Source: Jongsikchunia kroppenstedtii DSM 45133 (GTDB taxonomy: Bacteria > Actinomycetota > Actinomycetes > Mycobacteriales > Mycobacteriaceae). From it: 64,000 bases of DNA. Under the pieces are notes generated by a model, which was given only the letters and a program-made list of their open reading frames with translations, made no database searches and had not been told where the DNA came from. The DNA is taken from the NCBI RefSeq assembly GCF_000380485.1, contig NZ_AQYG01000049.1:124001-188000 (forward strand). The letters run 5' to 3'. How positions within the stretch are numbered: the first letter of the stretch is position 1; each line of letters begins with the position of its first letter. The position numbers and the translations under genes are program-made. Of this stretch, positions 43,053-52,748 are shown piece by piece.

Positions 43053-44399
43053 TCACGTCTTCAGGTCGATCGTGGCCCAGCGGCCCGACCGCATTCGGGC
43101 CACCAGGGCGATCAGACGCAGGGCCATGAACGCGGTCAATCCGGACCAGATCCCCACCAGCCCCCAACTGAATATTAGCGATAGCCAAATCAGCGGCAGG
43201 AACCCGATCAACGCGGCGCCCAGTGTCGTCGTCCGCAGGTACGCCGCATCGCCGCCGCCCAGGAGCACCCCGTCGAGTGCGAAGACCACCCCTGCCAGCG
43301 GCAGCATCACCACCAGGAACCACCAGGGCACCGCGATCGCATCCAGCACTGCGTTGTCAGCGGTGAAGATCCGCGGCAGCACCGTGTGGCCGGCGGCGAG
43401 CACCACCGCCAGTCCCACGGCCAGCGCCACCGACAGGCGGGTCACGCGCATCGCGATCGATGTCGCGTCGCGCGCGGCCTGGTCACCGATCCGCACCCGT
43501 GCCCCCAGCGCAGCCCCGACCAGCGACTGCGCGGCGATCGCCAGCGAATCGAGCACCAGCGACAAGAAGTTCCACACCTGCAGGACCGTCTGATGTGCGG
43601 CGACCGCGGCGACGCCCACACGACTGGCGACGGCCGCGGCAGACAGGAAGCACACCTGGAATGACAGCGACCGCACAATCAGGTCTCGGCCCAGCCGCAG
43701 CTGCGCGATGATCATCGGCCGGTGCGGCCGGATCGAGGACGTGCCGCCCGCCACCGCGTTCTCGCGGATCACCCGAGCCACGAAGGCGATGCCGGCGATC
43801 CCCTGCCCGATCAGGTTGGCCCACCCGCTGCCGGGCAGACCCAGCCGCGGCGCCCCCGCCAGCCCGTGCACGAGCAGCGGACACAGCACCGCGGAGATCG
43901 CGAACCCGGCCGAGACGAACACGATCGGGCGCCGGGTGTCCTGTACGCCGCGCATCCAGCCGTTGCCGGCCATCGACAGCAGGATGAAGGGCACGCCGCA
44001 GACGGCGATCCGCAACCACCCGGTGGCGCTGCGCGCCAGCGCGTCGTCCCCGGTCAGCGCCGACAGCACCGCCGGGCCCGCCAGCTGCATAACGACCACG
44101 ATCAGCAGCCCGACGCCGACCGCGATCCAGCTGGCCTGCACGCCCTCGGCGACCGCTCCCGCCCGGTCGCCGGCACCGAACTTGCGGGCCGAGCGAGCCG
44201 TCGTGCCGTACGACAGGAAGGTCAGCTGGGTGCTCACCACCGACAGCACCAGGGCCCCGACGGTCAATGCGGCGAGATCGGCGGCCCCCAGGCGACCGAC
44301 CACCGCCAGATCGAGCAGCAGGTAGAGCGGCTCGGCCACGAGAACGACCAGGGCCGAACCGGCCAGCCGAAGAACGCGTCCCGGGCTCGCCGCGACCAT
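43053..44399 (-). CDS. dinF: MATE-family efflux transporter, DinF subgroup
   Basis: This polytopic membrane protein of about 448 residues has 12 predicted segments and MATE/DinF features: VAEPLYLLLDLAVVGRLGAADLAALTVG, GNGWMRGVQDTRRP, VAAHQTVLQVWNFLSLVLDSLAIAAQSLVG and DGVLLGGGDAAYLR. MATE pumps export drugs or metabolites using sodium or proton gradients. dinF sits next to nrnA in M. tuberculosis too (Rv2836c/Rv2837c), so it belongs to the conserved backbone. Its position directly upstream of the NRPS nevertheless makes it a possible exporter. ATG 44399 is preferred; TTG 44417, two bases after the nrnA stop, is possible. Confidence 0.93.
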   Translation of the reverse strand: MVAASPGRVLRLAGSALVVLVAEPLYLLLDLAVVGRLGAADLAALTVGALVLSVVSTQLTFLSYGTTARSARKFGAGDRAGAVAEGVQASWIAVGVGLLIVVVMQLAGPAVLSALTGDDALARSATGWLRIAVCGVPFILLSMAGNGWMRGVQDTRRPIVFVSAGFAISAVLCPLLVHGLAGAPRLGLPGSGWANLIGQGIAGIAFVARVIRENAVAGGTSSIRPHRPMIIAQLRLGRDLIVRSLSFQVCFLSAAAVASRVGVAAVAAHQTVLQVWNFLSLVLDSLAIAAQSLVGAALGARVRIGDQAARDATSIAMRVTRLSVALAVGLAVVLAAGHTVLPRIFTADNAVLDAIAVPWWFLVVMLPLAGVVFALDGVLLGGGDAAYLRTTTLGAALIGFLPLIWLSLIFSWGLVGIWSGLTAFMALRLIALVARMRSGRWATIDLKT

Positions 44400-44419
44400 G
44401 GGGGAACCCGCGGGCAACG

Positions 44420-45409
44420 TCAGACCGCGGCGGCGACGAAGGCGGCGACGACCTCGTCGACTGTCCCCTCGCTGGTGAACCCGGCGGCATGCCGATGTCC
44501 GCCGCCCCCGGCCGCCCGCGCCACCGGGATCAAGTCGATCTGCGTCTTCGACCGCATGGAGACCGCCCAGCGATTCGGCGACGTCTCCTTGAATACGGCC
44601 GCAACCTCGGCCTCGGCCGTGGTGCGAACGATGTCGACGACGCTCTCCGCCTGCTCCCAGCTCATCCCCGCCGCGGTGACCTGATCGACGACGGCGTAGA
44701 CCAGGCCGGCCCCGTCGAACGCTTCAGGAACCAGCACCGCGGTGGCGAGCACCTTGGAAACCATTGTCAGCCAGAGGAACTGGTGGGTGTCGAGCAGCCG
44801 ACGGGTCCATTCGCGGCCGTCGACGCCGGCCTCGAGCAGCCGGGCCGCGGTCCGATGCGACTGCGGCCCACTCCATTTGAACGATCCGGTATCGGTGACC
44901 AGGCCGGCGTACAGGCAGGTCGCCAGGTCGGTATCGAGCGGGATCTCCATGGCGTCGAGCACCATCAGGATCAGCTCCGCCGTGCAGCTGGACTCGCCGT
45001 CGACCAGATTGACGGTGCCGTACCCGGCATTCGACACGTGATGATCGATCACGATCTGCGTCGACGCCGCGTCAAAATGCTTGGCCAACAAGCCGATACG
45101 TTCGACGCTCGCGCAATCGACGGTGACGACCACATCCGAGCCGGCCACGTCCTCCGGCGCCACCAGCAGATCGACGCCGGGTAGTCCCGACAGCGGCTCC
45201 GGCAGCTGCGCCGGCGACGGGAACGACACCTGGACCGCGACGCCGCGGCGGCGCAGCGCCATCCCCAGGGCCAGGCCGCTGCCGATGGTGTCGGCATCCG
45301 GTCGAGTGTGACAGCAGATCGTCACGGCGGTCGCGGCCGCCAGCACGTCCGCGATCGCATCGACGGGTGCGGGCATGCTGGGCGCCGGTTCGGCCGATAC
45401 CGCGGTCAC
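44420..45409 (-). CDS. nrnA: DHH/DHHA1 phosphoesterase, NrnA-type oligoribonuclease / pAp (c-di-AMP) phosphatase
   Basis: The 329-residue DHH-family phosphoesterase shows [18 protein letters not shown] (first metal motif), [24 protein letters not shown] (the DHH motif) and the C-terminal DHHA1 motif [11 protein letters not shown]. Homologues degrade nano-RNAs and convert pAp to AMP; M. tuberculosis Rv2837c (CnpB) also hydrolyses c-di-AMP/pApA. The cytoplasmic role here is by homology. GTG 45409 overlaps the rbfA stop as GTGA, showing tight coupling in the rbfA-nrnA-dinF run. Confidence 0.95.
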   Translation of the reverse strand: MTAVSAEPAPSMPAPVDAIADVLAAATAVTICCHTRPDADTIGSGLALGMALRRRGVAVQVSFPSPAQLPEPLSGLPGVDLLVAPEDVAGSDVVVTVDCASVERIGLLAKHFDAASTQIVIDHHVSNAGYGTVNLVDGESSCTAELILMVLDAMEIPLDTDLATCLYAGLVTDTGSFKWSGPQSHRTAARLLEAGVDGREWTRRLLDTHQFLWLTMVSKVLATAVLVPEAFDGAGLVYAVVDQVTAAGMSWEQAESVVDIVRTTAEAEVAAVFKETSPNRWAVSMRSKTQIDLIPVARAAGGGGHRHAAGFTSEGTVDEVVAAFVAAAV

Positions 45410-45864
45410 TCGGAGTCCTGCCCGGTCTCGGCAGCGCCGGTGTCTCGGTAGGGATCGGCGTCGCCGGCCGGTCGAGCACCCGCGGCCCGGGCCGCGACCT
45501 CGGCGTCATGCGCCTTGGCACGGGCCAGCAGCTCGTCCATCTCGCGGGCCGTGTCCGGCACGGTATCCAGCACGAAGGTCAGGGTCGGGGTGAACCGGAC
45601 GCCGGTGCCCGCGCCGACCTTGCTGCGCAGGATGCCACGAGCCTTCGCGAGTCCAGCAGCGGCCGCGTCGTAGTCGGGCTGCTCGCCGAGGGTCTCGGGC
45701 ATCACGGTGTAGAACACGGTCGCGTCGTGCAGATCGCCGGTGACGCGGGCATCGGTGATAGTGATATGGCGCAGTCGCGGATCCTTGATCTCGCCGCCGA
45801 TCGCCGAGGCGACGATCGCCGAGATCCGCTTGGCCAGTCGCTGTGCGCGTGCCGGGTCAGCCAC
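45406..45864 (-). CDS. rbfA: 30S ribosome-binding factor A
   Basis: RbfA assists late maturation of the 30S subunit near the 5' end of 16S rRNA and cold adaptation. The 152-residue protein has the KH-like fold signature ([49 protein letters not shown]) and [16 protein letters not shown] poorly conserved Ala/acidic tail of about 30 residues follows. It starts at GTG 45864, overlaps the small ORF at 45857-45982, and its stop overlaps nrnA. Confidence 0.97.
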   Translation of the reverse strand: MADPARAQRLAKRISAIVASAIGGEIKDPRLRHITITDARVTGDLHDATVFYTVMPETLGEQPDYDAAAAGLAKARGILRSKVGAGTGVRFTPTLTFVLDTVPDTAREMDELLARAKAHDAEVAARAAGARPAGDADPYRDTGAAETGQDSE

Positions 45865-45982
45865 GTGTCTCGGTCCTTTCCATCACTACGGCCGACAGCA
45901 TCCGTGCCGCTGTCGGCTGTCCAGTAACCAGCTCCGGGTCTTTCGCTACCCAATTCTGGCTTTCAGTATCCAACTCAGTCAT
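45857..45982 (-). CDS. Possible 41-residue coupled small protein between DUF503 and rbfA
   Basis: An ATG at 45982 overlaps the last codons of the DUF503 gene (stop 45975-45977), and its stop (45857-45859) overlaps the rbfA start by 8 bp. A ribosome could thus pass DUF503, this ORF and rbfA without a gap. The predicted peptide begins [19 protein letters not shown] and has an arginine-rich end. No family is recognised. A perfect 9-bp inverted repeat (45891-45899 with 45909-45917) lies inside it. It may be only a coupling device, or spacer that happens to be open. Confidence 0.4.
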   Translation of the reverse strand: MTELDTESQNWVAKDPELVTGQPTAARMLSAVVMERTETRG

Positions 45983-46265
45983 CGTCGCCGCGAACCTTTC
46001 GACGCACTGACAACAGTTCGACCTCTGGCCGGCTCGCCAGCAGGCGCTCGCAGGAGTCGAGCACCTCGCCGGCGTGCCGGGCATCAGCCGCAGCCACCGC
46101 CACGCCGATCCGCGCCCGTCGATGCAGGGCCTGGTCGCCGACTTCGGCGGCCGAGACCTGCATCTTGACGAGTGCAGCGACGATGGGTCGCACCACCGAT
46201 CGCTTCTGCTTCAGCGAATGCACATCGCCGAGCAGCAGATCAGCCTCCAGTGAACCGGTAAACAT
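45975..46265 (-). CDS. DUF503 (YlxP-like) protein
   Basis: The 96-residue protein has the short DUF503 profile: GSLEADLLLGDVHSLKQKRSVVRPIVAALVKM, VSAAEVGDQALHRRARIGVAVAA and LASRPEVELLSVRRKV. These proteins sit between infB and rbfA in many bacteria and are suspected ribosome-assembly or RNA-binding factors; the function is not established. ATG 46265 is chosen because GGAGG lies seven bases upstream; the TTG one codon earlier is too close. The ribosome site lies just outside the end of the 112-bp hairpin at 46284-46395, which may affect its translation. Confidence 0.88.
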   Translation of the reverse strand: MFTGSLEADLLLGDVHSLKQKRSVVRPIVAALVKMQVSAAEVGDQALHRRARIGVAVAAADARHAGEVLDSCERLLASRPEVELLSVRRKVRGDDD

Positions 46266-46283
46266 CAACGTGCCTCCGTGCTG

Positions 46284-46395
46284 CTAGCTGGAGATCAGCT
46301 GGACGATCCGGCAAGGCTTCGCGGGGCCCCGCAAAGGCGCTTTCCCTTGCGGGCCTCCGCGAAACGCCGCCGGTCGTTCAGCTGGCTCCAGCTAG
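46284..46395. repeat. 112-bp near-palindrome (long hairpin) between infB and DUF503
   Basis: The two arms, each about 50 bases, pair almost end to end. The outer block is a perfect 10 bp (CTAGCTGGAG with CTCCAGCTAG), then come CAGCTG, ACGA and CCGGC with single mismatches or bulges. A non-pairing pocket follows, then TTCGCGG and CCCGCAAGG around a loop of about seven bases. One end includes the infB stop codon (46392-46394); the other ends seven bases before the DUF503 ribosome site. No T-run follows, so it is not a plain intrinsic terminator. It could be a mobile palindromic element, an RNase III-type processing site or a translational control hairpin. Confidence 0.85.
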
Positions 46396-49151
46396 TCGCG
46401 AGCCTTTTCCTGCAGCTCGTACGTCTCGATGATGTCGCCGACCTTGATATCCGAGTAGGTCAGCGTCAAACCGCATTCGAAACCTTCCCGAACCTCGGTG
46501 ACGTCATCCTTCTCGCGCCGCAGCGACGAGACGGTGAGGTTCTCGGCGACCACCACGTTGTCACGCAGCAGGCGCGCCTTCGCGTTGCGCTTGACGATGC
46601 CCGACTGCACCATGCAGCCCGCGATGTTGCCGACCTTGGACGACTTGAAGATCGCCCGGATCTCGGTGCGGCCCAGCTCGACCTCTTCGTAGATCGGCTT
46701 GAGCATGCCCTTGAGCGCACTCTCGATCTCGTCGATCGCCTGGTAGATCACCGAGTAGTACCGGATGTCGACGCCCTCGCGGTTCGCCAACTCGGTCGCC
46801 TTGCCCTCGGCCCGGACGTTGAACCCGATGATGATCGCGTTCGACGCCGACGCCAGGTTGACGTTGGTCTCGGTGACACCACCGACACCGCGGTCGATGA
46901 CGCGCAGCTGCACCTCGTCGTCCATCTCGATGGCGAGCAGGGCCTCTTCGAGCGCCTCGACGGTACCGGCGTTGTCGCCCTTGAGGATCAGGTTGAGCTC
47001 GCTGGTCTCCTTCAGCGCGGCATCCAGATCTTCCAGGCTGATCCGCTTGCGGCTGCGCGCGGCCATCGCGTTGCGCTTGCGCGCATTACGACGGTCGGCG
47101 ATCTGCCGGGCGATCCGGTCCTCGTCGACGACAAGCAGGTTGTCGCCGGCGCCGGGCACCGAGGTGAAACCGACGACCTGGACGGGCCGCGACGGCAGGG
47201 CCGCCTCGACGTCCTCACCGTGCTCGTCCACCATGCGGCGCACGCGGCCGTAGGCGTCGCCCGCCACGATCGAGTCGCCGACGCGCAGCGTTCCGCGCTG
47301 GATCAGCACGGTCGCCACCGGGCCGCGGCCGCGATCGAGGTGCGCCTCGATCGCGACGCCCTGGGCGTCCATATTCGGGTTGGCGCGCAGGTCCAGGGCC
47401 GCGTCCGCGGTCAGCAGGACGGCCTCGAGCAGCTGCTCGATGTTCTGGCCCTGCTTGGCCGACACGTCCACGAACATCGTCTCGCCGCCGAAGTCCTCGG
47501 CCACCAGCCCGTACTCGGTGAGCTGGCCGCGGATCTTCTGCGGATCGGCGCCTTCCTTGTCGATCTTGTTGACCGCCACCACGATCGGCACGTCGGCCGC
47601 CTGGGCGTGGTTGATCGCCTCCACCGTCTGCGGCATGACGCCGTCGTCGGCCGCGACCACCAGGATCGCGATGTCGGTGGCCTTCGCACCACGCGCACGC
47701 ATGGCGGTGAACGCCTCGTGACCCGGGGTATCGATGAAGGTGACCGGACGCTCCGTGCCGTCGAAGTCGACGACGACCTGGTAGGCACCGATGTGCTGGG
47801 TGATGCCGCCGGCCTCGCCCTCGCGGACGTTCGCCTTACGGATCGTGTCGAGCAGTCGGGTCTTACCGTGGTCGACGTGACCCATGACGGTCACCACCGG
47901 CGGCCGGATCTCGAGGTCGTCCTCGTCGCCCTCGTCCTCGCCGTAGGTCAGGTCGAAGCTGTCGAGCAGCTCGCGATCCTCGTCCTCCGGGCTGACGACC
48001 TGCACGACGTAGTTCATCTCGCCGCCGAGCAGTTCCAGCGTCTCGTCGTTGACCGACTCGGTCGCCGTCACCATCTCGCCGAGATTGAACAACGCCTGCA
48101 CCAACGATGCCGGATTCGCATCGATCTTCTCCGCGAAGTCCGAGAGCGAGGCGCCGCGGGCGAGCCGGATGGTCTCGCCGTTGCCGCGCGGCAGCCGAAC
48201 GCCGCCGACGGCGGGCGCCTGCATGTTCTCGTACTCGGCGCGTTTTGCTCGCTTCGACTTGCGACCACGACGCGGTGCGCCGCCCGGACGGCCGAAGGCA
48301 CCGGCGGCACCGCCGCCACGACCGCGTCCGCCGCCACCGGGACGACCCCGGAAGCCACCGGGAGGACCGCCTGCGGTTCCGCCGGGCGCGCCGCCACCGC
48401 CGGGACGGTAGCCACCGCCACCGCCACCGGGACCACCACGACCGGGCGCGCCGCCGCGACCGCCGGGGCCACCACGGGCGCCGCCGGGGCCGGGCCGGGC
48501 CGCACGGGCCGGCATCGCGCCCGGGTTCGGGCGCGGCGGCATGCTGCCGGGGCTGGGACGCGGGCCGCCCTGGCCGGGGCCGGGCCGACCGGCTGCCGGA
48601 CGACCGGGACCGGGGCGCGGACCACCGGGGCCGGGCGCGGGGCGAGGTGCCGGACGCTCGACCGGAGCCTGCGAGGAATAGGGGTTGTTGCCCACCCGCG
48701 GCGTGCGCGGACCGGGCTTCGGGCCGGCGGGACGCGGTGCAGGACGGGCCGCGGGTGCGGCCGGAGCAGCAGCCTCGGCTGCCGGCGCTGCGGGGGCCGG
48801 AGCGGCAGCGGCGGGCGCAGCCGACTCGACCGGCGCCGGCTCGGGGGCCTTCGGGGCGGCCGGCTTCGGAGCCGCCGGCTTGGGTGCCGCCACAGCTTCC
48901 GCCGGAGCCTCCGGCACATCGGCGGCGGCCTTCTTCGGGGCAGCCTTCTTCGCCGGAGCCTTCTTGGCTGCGGGCTTGGCGTCGCCACCGGCGGCGGGGA
49001 ATGATTCGCGCAACCGTCGGGCCACAGGGGCCTCGACGGTGGATGAAGCGGACTTGACGAACTCGCCTTGCTCCTTCAGACGCTCGAGTACTTGCTTACT
49101 CGTAACGCCAAGCTCTTTGGCTAGTTCGTGGACGCGGGCCTTGCCTGGCAC
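46392..49151 (-). CDS. infB: Translation initiation factor IF-2
   Basis: IF-2 is the GTPase that brings fMet-tRNA to the 30S subunit. The 919-residue protein has an N-terminal IF2_N domain ([28 protein letters not shown]). A very long Ala/Pro/Lys and then Gly/Pro/Arg low-complexity linker covers about residues 55-300. The second IF2_N follows, then the G domain with [12 protein letters not shown] (P-loop), DTPGHEAF (G3) and NKID (G4), and domains II-IV. GTG 49151 is preferred because GAGGAG lies just upstream; GTG 49163 lacks one. It belongs to the rimP-nusA-ylxR-infB-rbfA operon and ends inside the long hairpin. Confidence 0.98.
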   Translation of the reverse strand: MPGKARVHELAKELGVTSKQVLERLKEQGEFVKSASSTVEAPVARRLRESFPAAGGDAKPAAKKAPAKKAAPKKAAADVPEAPAEAVAAPKPAAPKPAAPKAPEPAPVESAAPAAAAPAPAAPAAEAAAPAAPAARPAPRPAGPKPGPRTPRVGNNPYSSQAPVERPAPRPAPGPGGPRPGPGRPAAGRPGPGQGGPRPSPGSMPPRPNPGAMPARAARPGPGGARGGPGGRGGAPGRGGPGGGGGGYRPGGGGAPGGTAGGPPGGFRGRPGGGGRGRGGGAAGAFGRPGGAPRRGRKSKRAKRAEYENMQAPAVGGVRLPRGNGETIRLARGASLSDFAEKIDANPASLVQALFNLGEMVTATESVNDETLELLGGEMNYVVQVVSPEDEDRELLDSFDLTYGEDEGDEDDLEIRPPVVTVMGHVDHGKTRLLDTIRKANVREGEAGGITQHIGAYQVVVDFDGTERPVTFIDTPGHEAFTAMRARGAKATDIAILVVAADDGVMPQTVEAINHAQAADVPIVVAVNKIDKEGADPQKIRGQLTEYGLVAEDFGGETMFVDVSAKQGQNIEQLLEAVLLTADAALDLRANPNMDAQGVAIEAHLDRGRGPVATVLIQRGTLRVGDSIVAGDAYGRVRRMVDEHGEDVEAALPSRPVQVVGFTSVPGAGDNLLVVDEDRIARQIADRRNARKRNAMAARSRKRISLEDLDAALKETSELNLILKGDNAGTVEALEEALLAIEMDDEVQLRVIDRGVGGVTETNVNLASASNAIIIGFNVRAEGKATELANREGVDIRYYSVIYQAIDEIESALKGMLKPIYEEVELGRTEIRAIFKSSKVGNIAGCMVQSGIVKRNAKARLLRDNVVVAENLTVSSLRREKDDVTEVREGFECGLTLTYSDIKVGDIIETYELQEKARD

Positions 49152-49253
49152 TGCTCTCCTCACTTGGAGGTCGAGCGGTGGACCCGCTACGACCTCGGTT
49201 TATTGCCGAAACGTGCTCATCGTGGTGACTTCACGGTGTGCTCATGTCTTCTA

Positions 49254-49580
49254 CTACCTGTCTGGTTTCCCCGGCGTTAGCCGGGTTGCCTCCCTGATCG
49301 CCGAAGCGAACTGGTCGGCCAACTGCTCTGGGTCGACGATCGGGACACTGCGCCCCATGTCACGTCGATTGACCAACGCCGCTCCGACCGCTTTGCGCCG
49401 CATCGCCTGCCGCAGACACTGCGGGTCAGGATGCAGCCAGGCGCCTCGTCCCGGCAAGGTCCGCCGTTGATCGACAACCACGCGCCCATCCAGCAACGCG
49501 AGCCTGATCAGGCCGTCGACAACCACGGTGGCGCGGCAGCCGATGCAGGTCCGCTCCGGGCGGTGACGGGATGTGATCAC
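49254..49580 (-). CDS. YlxR (DUF448) RNA-binding protein
   Basis: The 108-residue protein has the family signature ERTCIGCRA, then VDQRRTLPGRGAWLHPDPQCLRQAMRRKAVGAALV. YlxR proteins lie between nusA and infB in most bacteria and bind RNA; roles in RNase P regulation or transcription have been proposed. The start is GTG 49580, followed within a few codons by the conserved arginine-rich stretch. About 100 bp separate it from a broken SDR gene, which itself separates it from nusA, an unusual break in this operon. Confidence 0.93.
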   Translation of the reverse strand: MITSRHRPERTCIGCRATVVVDGLIRLALLDGRVVVDQRRTLPGRGAWLHPDPQCLRQAMRRKAVGAALVNRRDMGRSVPIVDPEQLADQFASAIREATRLTPGKPDR

Positions 49581-49678
49581 GGTGAACCGTCGTACAGTCT
49601 ACCGTCTGGTCAAATCGGTTTGCGCCGCGCCGGATGCCGGGTCGCGGTGCCGGACATAAATCACGGCCGAACCGTGCG

Positions 49679-50517
49679 TCAGACGACCGTCGGCGGCAGC
49701 GGATCGACCCCGACCAGCTCGCAACTGCGGAGGTACAACGCCTCCTGATTTTCCTTATTCCGGGCGTAGCCGCGCACCGGGTTGGGGTTCTGCACCGTCA
49801 GGTAGTCGCCCGACCGGCCGCGGTACTCGTCCGATGTGGCGATGTCGGCGATCAGCCGACCCGGGACGTCCGTCGTGACGAAGGTCGGCTTGAGCGCCCA
49901 ATAGATCGGTTTCGGGGTATCGCGCCAGATGTCGAACCGGGATGGATCGCAAACGTCGACACCCCCGACGGCAGCCGGCGGGCCAGCGCGTAGTTGAACA
50001 TCAGATTGCCCATCTTCGACTGTCCGTACGCGGTCAGCGTGAAGTACGGCTTGCGACCGCGCCAGGTGGACTCGCGCATCCGGCCGATGTTGTGCGCCAC
50101 CGACGCCAGATGCACGATGCGGCTGTCTCCCGACTCCCCCGTGACCAGCTGCGGCAGCAGCAGATGGGTCAGCAGAAACGGCGCCAGATAGTTGGCGCCG
50201 AACTGCATCTCGAAGCCGTCCTCGGTGATCTCCTGCCGCAGCGGCGACGCCCCGGCGTTGTTCACCAGCACGTCCACTCCGCCGAAGCGCTGCGCGACCT
50301 CATCGGCGAACCGGCGGACATGCCCGAGCGAGGCCTGATCGATCGACATGACCTGGACGTCCGCGTCGCCGTTTTCGCCCACGATGTCGGTCCGCGCGGC
50401 ATCCGCCTTCTGCTGGTTACGGCAGGCCAACACCGTCGTATAGCCCTGTGCGGCCAAGTTCTTCGCGGCCGCCAGGCCGATTCCGGTGTTGGCGCCGGTG
50501 ACGATCGCGACGGGCAT
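49679..50517 (-). pseudogene. Short-chain dehydrogenase/reductase gene with a frameshift
   Basis: From ATG 50517 the frame gives a normal SDR: PVAIVTGANTGIGLAAAKNLAAQG (Rossmann glycine motif), NNAG, LASVAHNIG and the catalytic AYGQSKMGNLMFNYALA. Around 49930-49942, just after FAIHPGS, the frame changes. The next frame continues with convincing coding sequence (DIWRDTPKPIYW, RLIADIATSDEYRGRSG, GYARNKENQEALYLRSC) to TGA at 49679-49681. The total of 839 bp is one base short of a whole number of codons, so a 1-bp deletion is the simplest reading. It may be real inactivation or a sequencing error. The ATG overlaps the nusA stop, so it lies inside the nusA-infB operon. Confidence 0.8.
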
Positions 50518-51536
50518 CAGTTCTGGCCCGCCGACTCCGGAGCGCCCGCGTCCTGCGCATCCGATCGGATGTCGATGCGCCAGCCCGTGAGCCGCGCCGC
50601 CAGCCGCGCGTTCTGGCCTTCCTTGCCGATAGCCAGCGACAGCTGGTAGTCCGGCACGACCACCCGCGCCGCCTTGCCGGCCAGGTCGATGACCTCCACC
50701 GAGACCACCTTCGCCGGCGACAGCGCATTGCCCACGTAGACGGCGGGATCGGTATCGAAGTCGATGATGTCGATCTTCTCGCCGGCCAGCTCGCTCATCA
50801 CGTTGCGCACCCGCTGCCCCATCGGGCCGATGCAGGCGCCCTTGGCGTTGAGTCCGGAAACGCCCGTGTGGACCGCGATCTTCGACCGGTGACCGGCCTC
50901 GCGGGCCACCGAGACGATCTCGACGGACCCGTCCTCGATCTCCGGCACCTCGAGCGAGAACAGCTTGCGCACCAGATTGGGGTGCGTGCGCGACAGCGTG
51001 ATCTGCACTCCCCGATGGCCTTTCGCGACGCCGACGACGTAGCACTTGATGCGGTCGCCGTGCCGGTAGGTCTCGCCAGGCACCTGCTCGGCCGCCGGGA
51101 TGACGCCCTCGGTGCCGGCGGCCTCGCTGCCGATCCGCACCACGACCAGTCCGCGCGCGTTGGCGGCCGAATCCTGCTGCACCACACCGCCGACGATCTC
51201 GCCCTCGTGAGTGGCGAAGTCGCCGAAATTCTTCTCATTCTCGGCATCGCGCAGCCGCTGCAGGATGACCTGGCGCGCGGTGGTCGCCGCGATGCGGCCG
51301 AATCCCTCAGGGGTGTCATCCCATTCGGATACGACGTTGCCGTCCTCATCACGCTCCTGGGCCATCACCCGCACCTGCCCGGACTTGCGGTCGATGTCGA
51401 TGCGCGCATGCTGCGCGAAGCCCTCGGTATGCCGGTAGGCCGTGAGCAGCGCCGTCTCGATCGCGGTGATGACGGTCTCGAGCGGGATCTCCTTCTCCGT
51501 CTCGATCATCCGGAGCGCGGCGATATCGATATTCAT
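50517..51536 (-). CDS. nusA: Transcription termination/antitermination factor NusA
   Basis: NusA binds RNA polymerase and nascent RNA to modulate pausing, termination and antitermination. The 339-residue protein begins [22 protein letters not shown], with the N-terminal polymerase-binding domain to about 110. An S1 domain follows ([41 protein letters not shown]), then KH1 ([26 protein letters not shown]) and KH2 ([27 protein letters not shown]). Like other actinobacterial forms it lacks the acidic C-terminal repeats. ATG 51536 has AGGAAGGA upstream and overlaps the rimP stop as ATGA; the longer frame to 51593 overlaps rimP and is rejected. Confidence 0.97.
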   Translation of the reverse strand: MNIDIAALRMIETEKEIPLETVITAIETALLTAYRHTEGFAQHARIDIDRKSGQVRVMAQERDEDGNVVSEWDDTPEGFGRIAATTARQVILQRLRDAENEKNFGDFATHEGEIVGGVVQQDSAANARGLVVVRIGSEAAGTEGVIPAAEQVPGETYRHGDRIKCYVVGVAKGHRGVQITLSRTHPNLVRKLFSLEVPEIEDGSVEIVSVAREAGHRSKIAVHTGVSGLNAKGACIGPMGQRVRNVMSELAGEKIDIIDFDTDPAVYVGNALSPAKVVSVEVIDLAGKAARVVVPDYQLSLAIGKEGQNARLAARLTGWRIDIRSDAQDAGAPESAGQN

Positions 51537-52087
51537 TTGTCGTCCTTCCTGACGTCCATCCGGGCCTCGATCTGCTGCTCGTCCAGTCCGCACATGCGCA
51601 GCTCATCAGCATTCGGCCGCGAAAACTCTACCTGCACAAGGGCCTTCGCCACATCCGCCAATGCCACCGGGGTGATGCTCGGGCCCTTCTTGCGATCGGC
51701 CACCACGATATCGACACTGCCGTCGGCGCTCGCACCGATCCGGCCGGTCAACGGGGCCGCCGCCGGATCGGCGAAGGCAATCTCCACCTTGCGGCCCAAC
51801 GATCGCACCCAGTGGCGCGGCTCGGTCAGCGGACGATCGACGCCGCGCGAGGTCACTTCCAGCGTGAACGGGGTCGATCCGATCGACTCGTCGTCGTCCA
51901 GGGCACGAGAGATCCCGTCGCTCAACGCGGCGAGTTCGTCCAATTCGGGACCGGAAGCGCTGTCCACCACGACTTTCACCACGCTCCGGGCGCCGGCCCG
52001 GCTGACGGTCACATCCTCGAGGTCGAATCCGCGGCCGGCGACTATCGGGCTGGCCAGTTCGGTCACCTGCTCGCTCGTGAGCGGCAT
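51533..52087 (-). CDS. rimP: Ribosome maturation factor RimP
   Basis: RimP is needed for 30S assembly. The 184-residue protein has the two-domain family pattern: [44 protein letters not shown] and [32 protein letters not shown] 52087 is fixed by an excellent ribosome site (AAGGAGG, seven bases upstream); longer readings up to 52600 are artefacts. It heads the rimP-nusA operon, and its stop overlaps the nusA start. A 145-bp region separates it from the divergent lipoprotein gene and should hold both promoters. Confidence 0.96.
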   Translation of the reverse strand: MPLTSEQVTELASPIVAGRGFDLEDVTVSRAGARSVVKVVVDSASGPELDELAALSDGISRALDDDESIGSTPFTLEVTSRGVDRPLTEPRHWVRSLGRKVEIAFADPAAAPLTGRIGASADGSVDIVVADRKKGPSITPVALADVAKALVQVEFSRPNADELRMCGLDEQQIEARMDVRKDDK

Positions 52088-52232
52088 CCGATCCTCCTTG
52101 TGCAGTTGTCGTGTGCAGTTGTGGGCGCTTCCATCCGGGCGGCCGTGCCCGGTCGCCGAGAATACGGCGAGTTTACCTGTCGCCACTGGCGAATGTCGGC
52201 CTCCCCGCCGCGTGCCGCGGCCGTGCGGCAGG

Positions 52233-52748
52233 ATGGTCGGCGTGGCAGCGCGAAGCACCGTCCCCAGGCGACCCCTCTCCCGGCGCACCTTTCTGTCCGC
52301 CGCGTCGGTCGGCGGCCTCGCCGTAGCCGGCGGCCTGGCCCTCTCGGGATGCTCCGACTCCGCCGAGAACGTTCGCAAGGCCAAGATCGAGCAGCTGACA
52401 CCGTTGTGGCTCGACGCGCTGGCGGACCAGTCCCTGGCCCGCTCACTACTCCCGCATGAACCCGATCGCACCGCGGCCCTGACAGTGATCGCCAACGAGC
52501 GCGGGGCACACGCGGACGCTCTCCGTGCCGAGTTGATCGCGATCGACTCCAGCCGGGGCAAGAAGGCAACCTCGGCGCCGATGTTCACGACGCCGGTCAA
52601 CCCGACGGTCGCGTCGCTGCGTCAGCAGCTGACCGCATCCGCCAAGCGCGCCGGCGACCTGGCCGTCATCGTCGACGGGTACCGCGCCGGACTCTGCGGT
52701 TCGATCTCCGCCGCCGTGACGACCGAAGTGCAGGTGCAACTGGCATGA
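52233..52748 (+). CDS. Tat-exported lipoprotein paired with a DUF4439 gene
   Basis: The 171-residue protein has a twin-arginine leader (LSRRTFLSAASVGGLAVAGGLAL) that ends in a lipobox, LSGC, so it should be folded before export and anchored to the outer face of the membrane. The mature part is helical, with LPHEPDRTAALTVIANERGAHADALRAELIAID. This looks like half of a four-helix, ferritin-like bundle with possible E/H ligands. ATG 52233 or GTG 52242 may be the start. It corresponds in position to the small genes between rimP and proS in M. tuberculosis, and its stop overlaps the next start as ATGA. The function is unknown. Confidence 0.85.
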   Translation: MVGVAARSTVPRRPLSRRTFLSAASVGGLAVAGGLALSGCSDSAENVRKAKIEQLTPLWLDALADQSLARSLLPHEPDRTAALTVIANERGAHADALRAELIAIDSSRGKKATSAPMFTTPVNPTVASLRQQLTASAKRAGDLAVIVDGYRAGLCGSISAAVTTEVQVQLA

